Shown here: piece after piece, positions 8,308 to 19,666 of the stretch
Position numbering within the stretch: position 1 is the stretch's first letter
Layout of the letters: the number at the start of each line of letters is the position of its first letter
Origin: Candidatus Pelagibacter sp.
GTDB lineage: Bacteria > Pseudomonadota > Alphaproteobacteria > Pelagibacterales > Pelagibacteraceae
NCBI GenBank assembly: GCA_002704625.1
Contig: PAGZ01000012.1
Location: 1-37,017 of the forward strand
Direction: 5' to 3'
Length of the DNA: 37,017 nt
The notes under the pieces: generated by a model
Database searches by the model: none
Seen by the model: only the letters and a program-made list of their open reading frames with translations
Told to the model about the DNA's origin: nothing
Translations under genes and position numbers: made by a program

Positions 8308-9114
8308 ATGGCTATCTTTGACTGTTTTCAGTATTTTAATGAAGAACATATTGTTGATTTGAGATTTAATATTATTAATAAATATGTAGATTTTTTTGTA
8401 GTTTCTGAGTCTACGGTCAACCATCAAGGGCAGCCTAGAAAATTACATTTTGATATAAATAAATACCAAAAATTTAAGAATAAAATTATTTACATTGCTG
8501 TTGATGATACTCCTGATGATATTAAAAAACCTCATTTTGGAGGAGAGTCTTTAGTAGAACAACATCAGAGAAATTCAATTCTGAAAGGACTAAAAAAATG
8601 TCAAGATAACGATTTGGTAATTTTGTCTGATGTAGATGAAATTCCAAATTTAAATAAACTAGGTAATTTCGATAAAAACAAATACGGGGTTTTTTCACAA
8701 AAAATGTTTATGTATAAATTAAACTTTCTAAATTTAAATGAGGATAACTGGCACGGATCTAGGATATGTCTAAAAAAAAATCTTAAATCTCCACAATGGC
8801 TTAGAAATTTAAAATTTAAACAATATCCTTTTTGGAGGTTAGACAAGCCAAAGAATCTCCAAATAATTAAGGACGGGGGCTGGCACTTTGCTTATCTTCA
8901 AGATCCAAAAAATATATCGAAAAAAATTAAATCATTCGCACATGGGGAGTTTAATAAAGAAGAAATAATTGATGTGGAAAATATACAATCTAAAATCGAA
9001 AAAGGTGAAGATGTTTTGGGAAGAGGATATAAATTAAGAAAAATTGAAATGGATTCAAGCTTTCCAAAATATATTATTGAAAATAAGGATAAATTAAAAA
9101 AATGGATAGCCTGA
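8308..9114 (+). CDS. Glycosyltransferase family 17-like protein
   Basis: Resembles the GT17 family, named after the eukaryotic beta-1,4-mannosyl-glycoprotein beta-1,4-N-acetylglucosaminyltransferase. Visible features are DCFQYFNEEHIVDLR at residues 5-19, the SESTVNHQGQ segment (33-42) typical of the family, a DxD-containing SDVDEIPN at 107-114 that should bind the nucleotide-sugar metal, and GGWHFAYL towards the C-terminal third. There is no transmembrane anchor, so the 268-residue protein is probably a cytosolic bacterial version. It ends four bases before the 3-prime end of the oppositely oriented tRNA-Arg. Donor and acceptor sugars are unknown. Confidence 0.85.
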   Translation: MAIFDCFQYFNEEHIVDLRFNIINKYVDFFVVSESTVNHQGQPRKLHFDINKYQKFKNKIIYIAVDDTPDDIKKPHFGGESLVEQHQRNSILKGLKKCQDNDLVILSDVDEIPNLNKLGNFDKNKYGVFSQKMFMYKLNFLNLNEDNWHGSRICLKKNLKSPQWLRNLKFKQYPFWRLDKPKNLQIIKDGGWHFAYLQDPKNISKKIKSFAHGEFNKEEIIDVENIQSKIEKGEDVLGRGYKLRKIEMDSSFPKYIIENKDKLKKWIA

Positions 9115-9118
9115 TGAT

Positions 9119-9195
9119 TGGCGCGCCCGGAAGGAGTTGAACCCTCAACCTTCTGATCCGAAGTCAGACGCTCTATCCAGTTGAGCTACGAGCGC
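9119..9195 (-). tRNA. tRNA-Arg (anticodon UCG)
   Basis: A full cloverleaf on the minus strand. The acceptor stem is GCGCTCG with CGGGCGC, the D arm GCTC/GAGC, the anticodon stem TCTGA/TCAGA around loop CTTCGGA (anticodon TCG at 9161-9159), the T arm GAGGG/CCTTC with loop TTCAACT, discriminator G and an encoded CCA. It decodes CGA and by wobble possibly other CGN arginine codons. It lies alone on the minus strand between the GT17-like gene and rluD, so its promoter must lie within the start of rluD. No terminator is seen downstream. Confidence 0.96.
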
Positions 9196-9218
9196 TTAAA
9201 AGTTGTTTTAAACTATAA

Positions 9219-10199
9219 ATGGATAAAATTAAAACATTTTTGGTAGAAAAAGATGACAGCAAAGTGAGGCTGGATAAGTATTTGGCATATAAATTAAAAA
9301 ATTTCACAAGAACACATATTAAGAGGATTATACTTTCGGAAAATGTTCATATTAATGATAAAATAATACCTTTCCCATCTCAAAAATTAAGAATTGGAGA
9401 TCAAATAAAATTATCAATTATTGAAAATAAAAAAGAACACATAAAATCTCAGAAGATTAAAATCGATATAGTTTATGAAGACAAAGATTTAATAATAGTA
9501 AATAAACCGAGTGGAATGGTGGTTCACCCAGGTGCTGGAAATAAAGATGGAACATTAGTAAATGGATTATTACATTTGTATAATGAAAACTTATCAAATA
9601 TAAATGGATCTTCTAGACCTGGAATAGTCCATAGGATTGATAAAGATACAAGCGGGTTAATTGTTGTAGCAAAAAATAATTTTTCTCATGCAAAACTTTC
9701 AGAACAATTTAGCAGGCACACAATAAAAAGAAAATATATTGCTTTAATATGGGGAGTTGTTAGGCCCCTAAATGGTAGGGTTACAACTCTTTTATCAAGA
9801 AATAAAAAAAATAGACAGTTGATGTCAGTAAGTGAAGTACGAGGTAAAAAGGCTATCACTAATTATAAAACACTAAAGGTTTATAGTAGCAAAGAAATAC
9901 CAAAAATAAGTTTGGTTGAATGTTTGCTTGAAACAGGAAGAACGCATCAAATTAGAGTTCATCTTTCATATAAAGGTAATGGTTTAGTAGGAGATAAAAA
10001 ATACGGGAAAAAAAAATTAAAATTTAGAAAAATCAATAAAAGTTTTGAAAAGATTTTGTTAAACTTTAAAAGACAAGCACTTCATGCAAAAGAATTGGGT
10101 TTTATACACCCGACCAAAAATACCGAAATGAAATTTAACTCAAAATTACCATTAGATTTCAAAAAAATGCTGGATTTACTTGAGAAATTTAGCAATTGA
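9219..10199 (+). CDS. rluD: Ribosomal large subunit pseudouridine synthase, RluD/RluA family
   Basis: Isomerises specific uridines of 23S rRNA; in RluD these lie in helix 69. An S4 RNA-binding domain occupies about residues 14-70, and the catalytic motif HRIDKDTSGLIVVAK begins at 138 with the nucleophilic aspartate D141. ETGRTHQIRVHL in the second half is another family hallmark. The length of 326 residues is typical of RluD. It lies 23 bases from the divergent tRNA-Arg and 32 bases before rpoH, a common alphaproteobacterial neighbour. RluC-like specificity cannot be fully excluded without alignment. Confidence 0.92.
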   Translation: MDKIKTFLVEKDDSKVRLDKYLAYKLKNFTRTHIKRIILSENVHINDKIIPFPSQKLRIGDQIKLSIIENKKEHIKSQKIKIDIVYEDKDLIIVNKPSGMVVHPGAGNKDGTLVNGLLHLYNENLSNINGSSRPGIVHRIDKDTSGLIVVAKNNFSHAKLSEQFSRHTIKRKYIALIWGVVRPLNGRVTTLLSRNKKNRQLMSVSEVRGKKAITNYKTLKVYSSKEIPKISLVECLLETGRTHQIRVHLSYKGNGLVGDKKYGKKKLKFRKINKSFEKILLNFKRQALHAKELGFIHPTKNTEMKFNSKLPLDFKKMLDLLEKFSN

Positions 10200-10231
10200 A
10201 AAATTTAATTTAAGAAATATATATACACAAG

Positions 10232-13226
<2,995 letters not shown>

Positions 13227-13227
13227 G

Positions 13228-14559
13228 TTACTTTATCGATTTCTTAATTATTTTTATACATTTTAAAATTAAACTCTTATCATATGACTCTGCCATAATC
13301 CTAATTTTTGGTTCAGTTCCAGATTTTCTAACTAAAATTCTCCCTTTTTGACCCATGAGTTTGTTAGCTTTTTTGATTGCATTTTTACATTTTGATTTAC
13401 CAATTATATCTTTGTTTTTCACAACAACATTTTCTAAAATTTGGGGTAAAGGTTTAAAAACATTTAATAGTTTGCTTGCCTTTTTTCCTTTTCTTAAAGA
13501 GAACAAAACTTCTAAAGCTACAAGTAAACCATCTCCAGTTGTTGCAAATTTTCCTAAAATTATATGACCAGACTGTTCACCACCCAAATTAAAATTCAAT
13601 TTTTTCATTCTTTCCTTAACATATCTGTCACCCACTTTAGATCTGGAAAATCCTATTTTTTCATTTTTTAGAAATTTCTCTAAACCGTAATTGGACATCA
13701 AAGTCCCAATTACTCCACCTTTCAGGATACGTTTTGACTTCCATCTTCTAGCAAGCATTGCAATGATTTGGTCCCCATCTACAATTTTTCCTTTTTCATC
13801 ACACATAATTATTCTGTCTGCATCCCCATCAAAAGAGATGCCAACATTCGCTTTAAATTTTTTAACAGCCAGTCTAATTTTAGATGGATAAGTTGATCCA
13901 CATTTTTCATTAATATTGAAACCGTCTGGTTTTACACCAATAGAAATCACTTTTGCACCAAGCTCTTTAAGTAGTTTTGGAGCGGCTTTATAACTTGCTC
14001 CGTTAGCACAATCTAAAACTATCTTGGTCCCTCTTAGATGAAAATTATTTGGAAAATTATTTTTTAGTATTTTAATATATCTGTCATTTCCATCTTCCAG
14101 TCTTTTAACTCTACCTAATAATTTTGGGTTTGTAAGCTGTTTGGTATTTTTAGCGTCTATTAATTTTTCAATCTTTTTTTCAATTTTATCAGAGAGCTTC
14201 ATTCCATCTGGACCAAATAATTTCAAACCATTATCGTAATATGGATTATGTGAAGCTGTAATCATTATGCCCATATTAGCTTTCATGGATTTTGTTAACA
14301 TAGCTAGTCCATTAGTTGGCAGAGGGCCAAGTGTATAAACATGCATACCGCCTGAAACTAAACCGGATACTAATGCTGGTTCTAAAGTATATCCTGATAA
14401 CCTGGTGTCTTTTGCAATAATAGCAATTTGTTTATTTTTTTTTTGATTTTTAAAGTACGTTCCGGATGCCAAACCAAATTTGAAAAATTTTTCACCGGTT
14501 ATATTCCCTTGGTTGACGGTTCCTCTAATACCGTCTGTTCCAAAATATTTGTTTCTCAT
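13228..14559 (-). CDS. glmM: Phosphoglucosamine mutase
   Basis: Interconverts glucosamine-6-phosphate and glucosamine-1-phosphate for UDP-GlcNAc, hence peptidoglycan and lipid A synthesis. FGTDGIRG opens the protein at residues 6-13. The phosphoserine loop TASHNPYYDNGLK contains S103, the metal loop DGDADR is at 244-249, GGEQSGH lies in domain 3, and the phosphate-binding loop RKSGTEPKIRIMAE is in the C-terminal domain. The full length is 443 residues. It lies between folP (one-base overlap) and thiD, continuing the ftsH-folP-glmM order known from many proteobacteria. Confidence 0.97.
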   Translation of the reverse strand: MRNKYFGTDGIRGTVNQGNITGEKFFKFGLASGTYFKNQKKNKQIAIIAKDTRLSGYTLEPALVSGLVSGGMHVYTLGPLPTNGLAMLTKSMKANMGIMITASHNPYYDNGLKLFGPDGMKLSDKIEKKIEKLIDAKNTKQLTNPKLLGRVKRLEDGNDRYIKILKNNFPNNFHLRGTKIVLDCANGASYKAAPKLLKELGAKVISIGVKPDGFNINEKCGSTYPSKIRLAVKKFKANVGISFDGDADRIIMCDEKGKIVDGDQIIAMLARRWKSKRILKGGVIGTLMSNYGLEKFLKNEKIGFSRSKVGDRYVKERMKKLNFNLGGEQSGHIILGKFATTGDGLLVALEVLFSLRKGKKASKLLNVFKPLPQILENVVVKNKDIIGKSKCKNAIKKANKLMGQKGRILVRKSGTEPKIRIMAESYDKSLILKCIKIIKKSIK

Positions 14560-15620
14560 TAATTCAATAATATCTTTTTAAATACTAAAATTCCTTGTTT
14601 TATCTCATTAACATTGTGTACTCTAAAAATTTGCACACCTTGTGACAGCAGAAAAAGAATTGAAGCCAATGTTCCGCCTGTTCTATCAACACTATCATTC
14701 TTTCCAGATATTTGATTTATAAATCTTTTTCTTGAAGTTCCAACCAAAATAGGAAAGCCTAAGCTATGAAACAAAGAAATTTTAGAAATTAAAGTCAAAT
14801 TATGTTTCAAATTTTTACCGAAACCAATTCCTGGATCTAATACTATTTTATTGTCTTTTATTTTATTCTTAGAGATGGCTTCAAAAAAATCATAAATATC
14901 AAGTAAAACATTTTTATATGTTGGATTTTTTTGCATAGTGTTAGGTGTACCCTTCATATGATGTAAGACTTTTGCAATATTATACTTTTTAATTTTTGAT
15001 AAAGAATTTTTATCATAATTAAAACCCGACACATCATTTATTAAATCTGCACCACACTTAATGCTTTTTACCATTAATTCAGATTTTCTGGTGTCGATCG
15101 ATAAACAAATTTTTTTATATTTTTTTTTGAATTTTTTTATGACATTACTTACTCTTTTCCACTCTGTTTCTGTATTTATAGTTTTTGAGCCAGGCCTTGT
15201 TGATTCACCTCCAACATCAACAATTTCTGCTCCGGAATGAATCATGTTTGATATATGTTTAAAGGACTTATTCTTTTTATTAAATTGACCTCCATCAGAA
15301 AAACTATCAGGTGTTAAATTTAAAATACCCATGATACATGGGTTTGAAAAGTTTACATTTCTTAAAAAATTTTTTCTTTTGGCTGTTATTTTCTTAATAT
15401 CTTTTGTAATTATTTTTTTTATTTTAATATTAAGATTCTTAATATCTTTTATATGAATAATTTTAGTTTTAATATTCTTTTTACTCCTTATGAAAATCTC
15501 AATATTGTCAAATGCTAAGTCTTTTCTGCCAGTAAGACATAAGGCTTTTTTAGATTTTATTAATTTTGTAGCAATTTTTCCGTGATAAAAATTACACGCT
15601 CTAGTGTAATATTTTATCAT
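14559..15620 (-). CDS. folP: Dihydropteroate synthase with N-terminal extension
   Basis: Condenses p-aminobenzoate with hydroxymethyldihydropterin diphosphate in folate synthesis. The TIM-barrel core starts at the motif IMGILNLTPDSFSDGG (96-111). VDVGGESTRPG follows near 137, DTRKSEL near 175 and DPGIGFGKN in the distal half. The first 95 residues are an extra lysine- and isoleucine-rich segment without a motif I recognise; E. coli FolP starts much closer to the core. The ATG at 15620 lies nine bases after the ftsH stop, and the extension is in frame with no better internal start, so it is probably real. Its stop overlaps the glmM start. Confidence 0.93.
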   Translation of the reverse strand: MIKYYTRACNFYHGKIATKLIKSKKALCLTGRKDLAFDNIEIFIRSKKNIKTKIIHIKDIKNLNIKIKKIITKDIKKITAKRKNFLRNVNFSNPCIMGILNLTPDSFSDGGQFNKKNKSFKHISNMIHSGAEIVDVGGESTRPGSKTINTETEWKRVSNVIKKFKKKYKKICLSIDTRKSELMVKSIKCGADLINDVSGFNYDKNSLSKIKKYNIAKVLHHMKGTPNTMQKNPTYKNVLLDIYDFFEAISKNKIKDNKIVLDPGIGFGKNLKHNLTLISKISLFHSLGFPILVGTSRKRFINQISGKNDSVDRTGGTLASILFLLSQGVQIFRVHNVNEIKQGILVFKKILLN

Positions 15621-15629
15621 GAGTTTTTG

Positions 15630-17525
15630 TTAAAGTGCCGGTTTTGGTTTTAAACCGATAGAGTCTATTCCAGAAGAGATATTATCCTCTGACTCTTCTT
15701 CTTTTTTTGACAGTTTAGCTGGTTGAATATTTTTTAAAATTAAATCTCTGATTTCATCTCCGGTTAAAGTTTCATAAACTAGTAAAGCTTTAGCAATCTT
15801 ATGAAGATCTTCAAGTTTATCCGTTAAAACTTTTTTGGCCCTTTCATAACTAGTATCAATTATTTTTTTAACTTCTTGGTCAACTTTTTTTGCAGTTTCT
15901 TCTGACATGTGTTGTTGTCTTGCTATTTGTCTTCCAAGGAATACTTCATCTTCGTTTTCTCCATAAGCGACTGTTCCAAGATCTTTGCTCATACCATATC
16001 TTGTAACCATGTTTTTTGCCATTTTGGTTGCCATATCAATATCCGAGGATGCTCCTGAAGTAATTTTTTCATATCCAAATATTAATTCTTCTGCAATTCT
16101 TCCTCCCATTGCTACAGCAATATCTGAGTACATTTTTTCTCTAGTTACAGATAACTGGTCTCTTTCAGGCAGCCTCATAACCATCCCTAATGCTCTACCT
16201 CTCGGTATAATAGTTGCTTTATGAATAGGATCTGAAGCTTTCTCATTCAATGCAACGATAGCATGGCCACCTTCGTGATATGCAGTAAGTTTTTTTTCTT
16301 CTTCAGTCATAACCATAGATCTTCTTTCAGCTCCCATCATTACTTTGTCTTTTGCTTCTTCAACATCGGACATTGTAACAACTCTTTTATTTTTTCTTGC
16401 CGCCAATAGTGCTGACTCGTTTACTAAGTTTGCTAGGTCGGCTCCGGAAAAACCTGGAGTACCTCTTGCAATGGTTCTAAGCTTAACATCTGGACCAGTA
16501 CTAATTTTTTTAATATGGACTTTTAAAATTGCTTCTCTTCCAAGAATATCTGGGTTAGGAACTACAACTTGTCTGTCGAATCTACCTGGTCTTAACAAAG
16601 CTGGATCCAATACATCAGGTCTGTTAGTTGCTGCTATTAATATAATTCCTTCATTAGTATCAAAACCATCCATTTCAACTAACAGCTGGTTTAATGTTTG
16701 CTCTCTTTCATCATTGCCTCCGCCTAAGCCTGCTCCCCTACTTCTGCCTACCGCATCAATCTCGTCAATAAATATAATGCATGGAGCATGTTTTTTTCCT
16801 TGCTCGAACATATCTCTCACTCTTGATGCTCCAACACCAACAAACATTTCAACAAAGTCAGATCCTGAAATTGTGAAAAAAGGAACGTTTGCTTCACCAG
16901 CGATAGCTTTTGCTAATAATGTTTTCCCTGTTCCTGGAGGACCAATAAGAAGTGCTCCTTTAGGTATTTTTCCACCAAGTCTTCTAAATTTTTTTGGATC
17001 CTTTAAAAACTCAACTATTTCTTCAACTTCTTCTTTTGCTTCCTCAATTCCGGCTACATCATTAAATGTGACTTTACCATGGGCCTCTGTAAGTAGTTTG
17101 GCTTTTGATCTTCCGAAACCCATTGCGCCTCCTCTGCCTCCTTGCATTTGACGCATAAAGAATATCCAAACACCAATAAGTAATAGCATTGGGAACCATG
17201 ATAATAACACACCGACCAATGAGGGCATTTTTTCCTCAATCGGAGATGCAATAATATTTACATTTTTCTCTGAAAGTTTTTCAACTAATGCAGGATAATT
17301 TGGAGAGTAAGTGCTAAACTTAGTTCCGTCAGACAAAAATCCAGTTATATTGTTACCTTGAATCTTAACTTCAATTACTCTTCCATTATCAACTTCTTCC
17401 AAAAATTTAGAAAAAGCAATTTTGTCGACTTGTCCATCTACTCTATTCGGATTTTGAAAAAGATTAAATAGTCCCACTGAAAGAAGAACTATTAAACCCC
17501 ACATTAATAAATTTCTAAAATTCAT
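15630..17525 (-). CDS. ftsH: ATP-dependent zinc metalloprotease FtsH
   Basis: Membrane-anchored AAA+ protease that degrades membrane proteins and short-lived regulators. It has two membrane helices (about 5-23 and 103-124) flanking a periplasmic domain. The AAA domain follows with Walker A GPPGTGKT (195-202), Walker B IFIDEID (251-257) and the second-region-of-homology arginines around 312-316. The zinc site is HEGGH (417-421) with the third acidic ligand expected in the SSDIDMAT region. It has 631 residues including a charged C-terminal tail. An extended -10 promoter candidate lies upstream, so it may start its own transcript rather than depend on tilS. Confidence 0.98.
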   Translation of the reverse strand: MNFRNLLMWGLIVLLSVGLFNLFQNPNRVDGQVDKIAFSKFLEEVDNGRVIEVKIQGNNITGFLSDGTKFSTYSPNYPALVEKLSEKNVNIIASPIEEKMPSLVGVLLSWFPMLLLIGVWIFFMRQMQGGRGGAMGFGRSKAKLLTEAHGKVTFNDVAGIEEAKEEVEEIVEFLKDPKKFRRLGGKIPKGALLIGPPGTGKTLLAKAIAGEANVPFFTISGSDFVEMFVGVGASRVRDMFEQGKKHAPCIIFIDEIDAVGRSRGAGLGGGNDEREQTLNQLLVEMDGFDTNEGIILIAATNRPDVLDPALLRPGRFDRQVVVPNPDILGREAILKVHIKKISTGPDVKLRTIARGTPGFSGADLANLVNESALLAARKNKRVVTMSDVEEAKDKVMMGAERRSMVMTEEEKKLTAYHEGGHAIVALNEKASDPIHKATIIPRGRALGMVMRLPERDQLSVTREKMYSDIAVAMGGRIAEELIFGYEKITSGASSDIDMATKMAKNMVTRYGMSKDLGTVAYGENEDEVFLGRQIARQQHMSEETAKKVDQEVKKIIDTSYERAKKVLTDKLEDLHKIAKALLVYETLTGDEIRDLILKNIQPAKLSKKEEESEDNISSGIDSIGLKPKPAL

Positions 17526-17595
17526 ACTTAATAAATAGGTATTTTTATCATTTTAACAAGTGCCATAAAGCTGCAATTTAATTAATTTTAATGAT

Positions 17596-17604
17596 ATTAT
17601 AGCA
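17596..17604 (-). promoter_or_regulatory. Candidate extended -10 promoter for ftsH
   Basis: On the minus strand the gap between tilS and ftsH holds TGCTATAAT, a perfect extended -10 (TGnTATAAT), about 70 bases before the ftsH ATG. No good -35 is present, which is acceptable for extended -10 promoters. The 94-base gap is one of the largest in the window, consistent with a regulatory region. No sigma-32-like pattern was seen. Confidence 0.45.
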
Positions 17605-17619
17605 TATTTCCACAAATTC

Positions 17620-18642
17620 CTAAAACTCCCTTGTCACATGAAGCTGATTTTTCTTTTTTTCAAAGATGCAGCCTCCAAGAGTACACTTCTTTGGATTGTT
17701 GGCTTCAAAACGGCTAATTAAATTTAAAACTTTTTCCGATCTTGGCGGGTAATATGATAAAGCTCTTTCCTTAACTATTGTGTTGATAATTTTAAATTTG
17801 ATCTCTTTTGGTTCTTTATGAAACATTTTTAAATCCAGAATAGTTTCGTTTTTCCTAAATTTTACAAACTTCTTTAAGGATCGGTTAACATAAAAATTTA
17901 TAGCCTCTTTACTAGATGAAATGTTTTTGATTGAACGAATAACCTGATCTAAATTAAGACCTTTTTTTTCAAGTATCTTTGTCAGTTCTCTAATATTTGT
18001 TCTTAAAAATTTCTTATTTTTATTACTAGGGTCTTTGATCGTTTTTTTAAAAAATTTTCTTGATACCTGATTGATTTCATTTTTTTTAAAATCAAGAAAA
18101 GGTCTTATTAATTTAATACCGTATTTAAGCTTCATTGATTGACTCATTGAAGATAAACCCTCAACTCCACTACCTCTGGATAATCTAATTAAAAATGTCT
18201 CTATTTGATCTTCTTTATGATGTGCGGTTAGTATTGATTTAATTTTATTTTTTTTACAATATTCAATCAAAAGATTATATCTTATATCTCTAGCATTTTT
18301 TTGAATATTTGAAGATATTTTTTTATAATTCTTTAAAACTTTAAGTTTAATTTCCTTTTTTTCTAATATATTTTTAACATTTAATGCCTCTTTGGTAGAG
18401 TTTTTTCTTATACCATGATCTACAAGTAAAAAATGAACTTTATACTTTTTTTCGTACATTAGAGTTTTTGTTAATAAAGCTAAGGCCATACTATCCGGAC
18501 CTCCTGATACTGCTACTGCAATTAAATTATTCTTTTTTTGTTTTGATAAAATAGATTTTAATCTTAAATAAATAGATGAAATTTTTTTGTCTTTGATAAT
18601 TACGTTTTTAAGCTTTGCTGCATTTAAATTTTTTCTTTTCAT
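17620..18642 (-). CDS. tilS: tRNA(Ile)-lysidine synthetase
   Basis: Converts C34 of the tRNA-Ile with anticodon CAU to lysidine, switching it from Met to Ile identity. The N-type PP-loop motif SGGPDS is at residues 46-51. HHKEDQIETFLIRLSRGSGVEGLSSM, in the middle of the catalytic domain, is diagnostic of TilS. At 340 residues it is shorter than E. coli TilS (about 430) and lacks most of the C-terminal domains, as in many small-genome bacteria. The ATG at 18642 overlaps the end of cpoB by 35 bases; no closer canonical start precedes the PP-loop. ftsH follows, matching the common tilS-ftsH order. Confidence 0.94.
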   Translation of the reverse strand: MKRKNLNAAKLKNVIIKDKKISSIYLRLKSILSKQKKNNLIAVAVSGGPDSMALALLTKTLMYEKKYKVHFLLVDHGIRKNSTKEALNVKNILEKKEIKLKVLKNYKKISSNIQKNARDIRYNLLIEYCKKNKIKSILTAHHKEDQIETFLIRLSRGSGVEGLSSMSQSMKLKYGIKLIRPFLDFKKNEINQVSRKFFKKTIKDPSNKNKKFLRTNIRELTKILEKKGLNLDQVIRSIKNISSSKEAINFYVNRSLKKFVKFRKNETILDLKMFHKEPKEIKFKIINTIVKERALSYYPPRSEKVLNLISRFEANNPKKCTLGGCIFEKKKNQLHVTREF

Positions 18643-19582
18643 ATTCAGCTTTTTGTAACACAGACTTGCTAGCTTTTGGATATTGTTTTTTTACACCTTG
18701 TATCATCAAACAGCCCTGATCCTTTTCTCCTAATTGCACTAAAGTACTTCCAAGTTTTAATAAATTAATGGGTGCTTTTTTACTTTTTGGATAATTTTGA
18801 TAACCATCTAAATAAGCGGCTGCAGCATCTTGATAAAGTTGTCTTATCCTAAAAGTTTCGCCATACCAATACTGAGCACTTCCAGCTAGTTCATTATCTT
18901 TGTTTTTATCAATAAACTCTTTAAGTGCAAATTCTGCAGTTTCGTAATCTCCAACTTTAATGAAACTAACTGCAAAATCATATTGTTCTTTTGGAGGTTT
19001 GTTAGGCAATAATGAGTCGCTTCTCAATGACTTTTCGCTTACTACAAGTCCTGCTGACTCAATTGATTGTGTTCTTTGAACTGTCTCAGTATTTTCTAAA
19101 TCTTTTCTAGAAACACTGCCTAGATCTTGAGGTAAATCTGTACCCGGAAGTCTCTTTTTTTCTACTTTTCGTTTTGGAGATTCTGCCGAACCCTCATTAA
19201 CTGTTTCAAGATCTTTAAATCTCATTTGATTATCAGATTGCATTTTAGTAATTCTGTTTGAAAGTTTATCTATTTTAAAATTGATCTCTTCGTACCTGTT
19301 GGTAATTTCTCTAAATTGCTCTTCTATTTCATTTAATTTAAGCAGGTGTCTTGTTAGTATATCTTCATTTAAATCGCCAGATGAGTTATTTGATGGTTTA
19401 ATTTCTGAAGTTTTATAAAAAGCCTTTTCTAATGTTTTAAGATCATTGTTTATACTTTCAATCTTGTTATTAATTTCCTTAAGTTTAGAGTTTTCTTCAG
19501 AATTTGCATTAATTTGAATTAAGGAAATAGCCAAAACAACAAAAAAGATTTTTGTTAGAAAGAAAAGATTTTTTAGAATCAT
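18608..19582 (-). CDS. cpoB: Cell division coordinator CpoB (YbgF), Tol-Pal associated
   Basis: Periplasmic protein that works with Tol-Pal to couple peptidoglycan synthesis and outer-membrane constriction. I choose the ATG at 19582, which gives a clean signal peptide (MILKNLFFLTKIFFVVLAIS then ANS). The upstream TTG at 19612 lies inside the terminator T-run and adds ten unhelpful residues. A predicted coiled coil covers roughly residues 25-110 and a TPR region the last 130, beginning near KEQYDFAVSFIKVGDYETA and including GSAQYWYGETF. It follows pal on the same strand but is separated from it by a strong terminator. The 35-base overlap with tilS is unusual. Confidence 0.9.
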   Translation of the reverse strand: MILKNLFFLTKIFFVVLAISLIQINANSEENSKLKEINNKIESINNDLKTLEKAFYKTSEIKPSNNSSGDLNEDILTRHLLKLNEIEEQFREITNRYEEINFKIDKLSNRITKMQSDNQMRFKDLETVNEGSAESPKRKVEKKRLPGTDLPQDLGSVSRKDLENTETVQRTQSIESAGLVVSEKSLRSDSLLPNKPPKEQYDFAVSFIKVGDYETAEFALKEFIDKNKDNELAGSAQYWYGETFRIRQLYQDAAAAYLDGYQNYPKSKKAPINLLKLGSTLVQLGEKDQGCLMIQGVKKQYPKASKSVLQKAEYEKKKFKCSKA

Positions 19583-19610
19583 TATAAAACTTTTATTTGT
19601 ACAAAATGGC

Positions 19611-19653
19611 AAAAAAAAGACCCTATTATTCTCTATAAATAATAGGGTCTTTT
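19611..19653 (-). terminator. Intrinsic terminator between pal and cpoB
   Basis: A perfect 12-base inverted repeat (GACCCTATTATT at 19619-19630 and its complement at 19638-19649) with a seven-base loop is followed on the minus strand by eight T residues (19618-19611). It starts about 18 bases after the pal stop, so it should end the tol-pal transcript or attenuate reading into cpoB. On the plus strand only four T residues follow, so that direction is weaker. It is the clearest terminator in the window. Confidence 0.88.
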
Positions 19654-19666
19654 AATATTAAACTTA

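Noticed and set aside
9196..9218. Attachment-site repeat at tRNA-Arg marking an integrated element
   Set aside because: No second copy of the tRNA end was found near the cassette, and no integrase gene is present in the window.
16345..17151. 268-codon plus-strand open frame opposite ftsH
   Set aside because: It is a mirror of the ftsH coding strand, with no recognisable domain and composition biased to S, P and L; ftsH is unequivocal.
19583..19612. TTG start of cpoB at 19612
   Set aside because: It falls at the T-run of the terminator and adds ten residues before a clean signal peptide; the ATG at 19582 is better.
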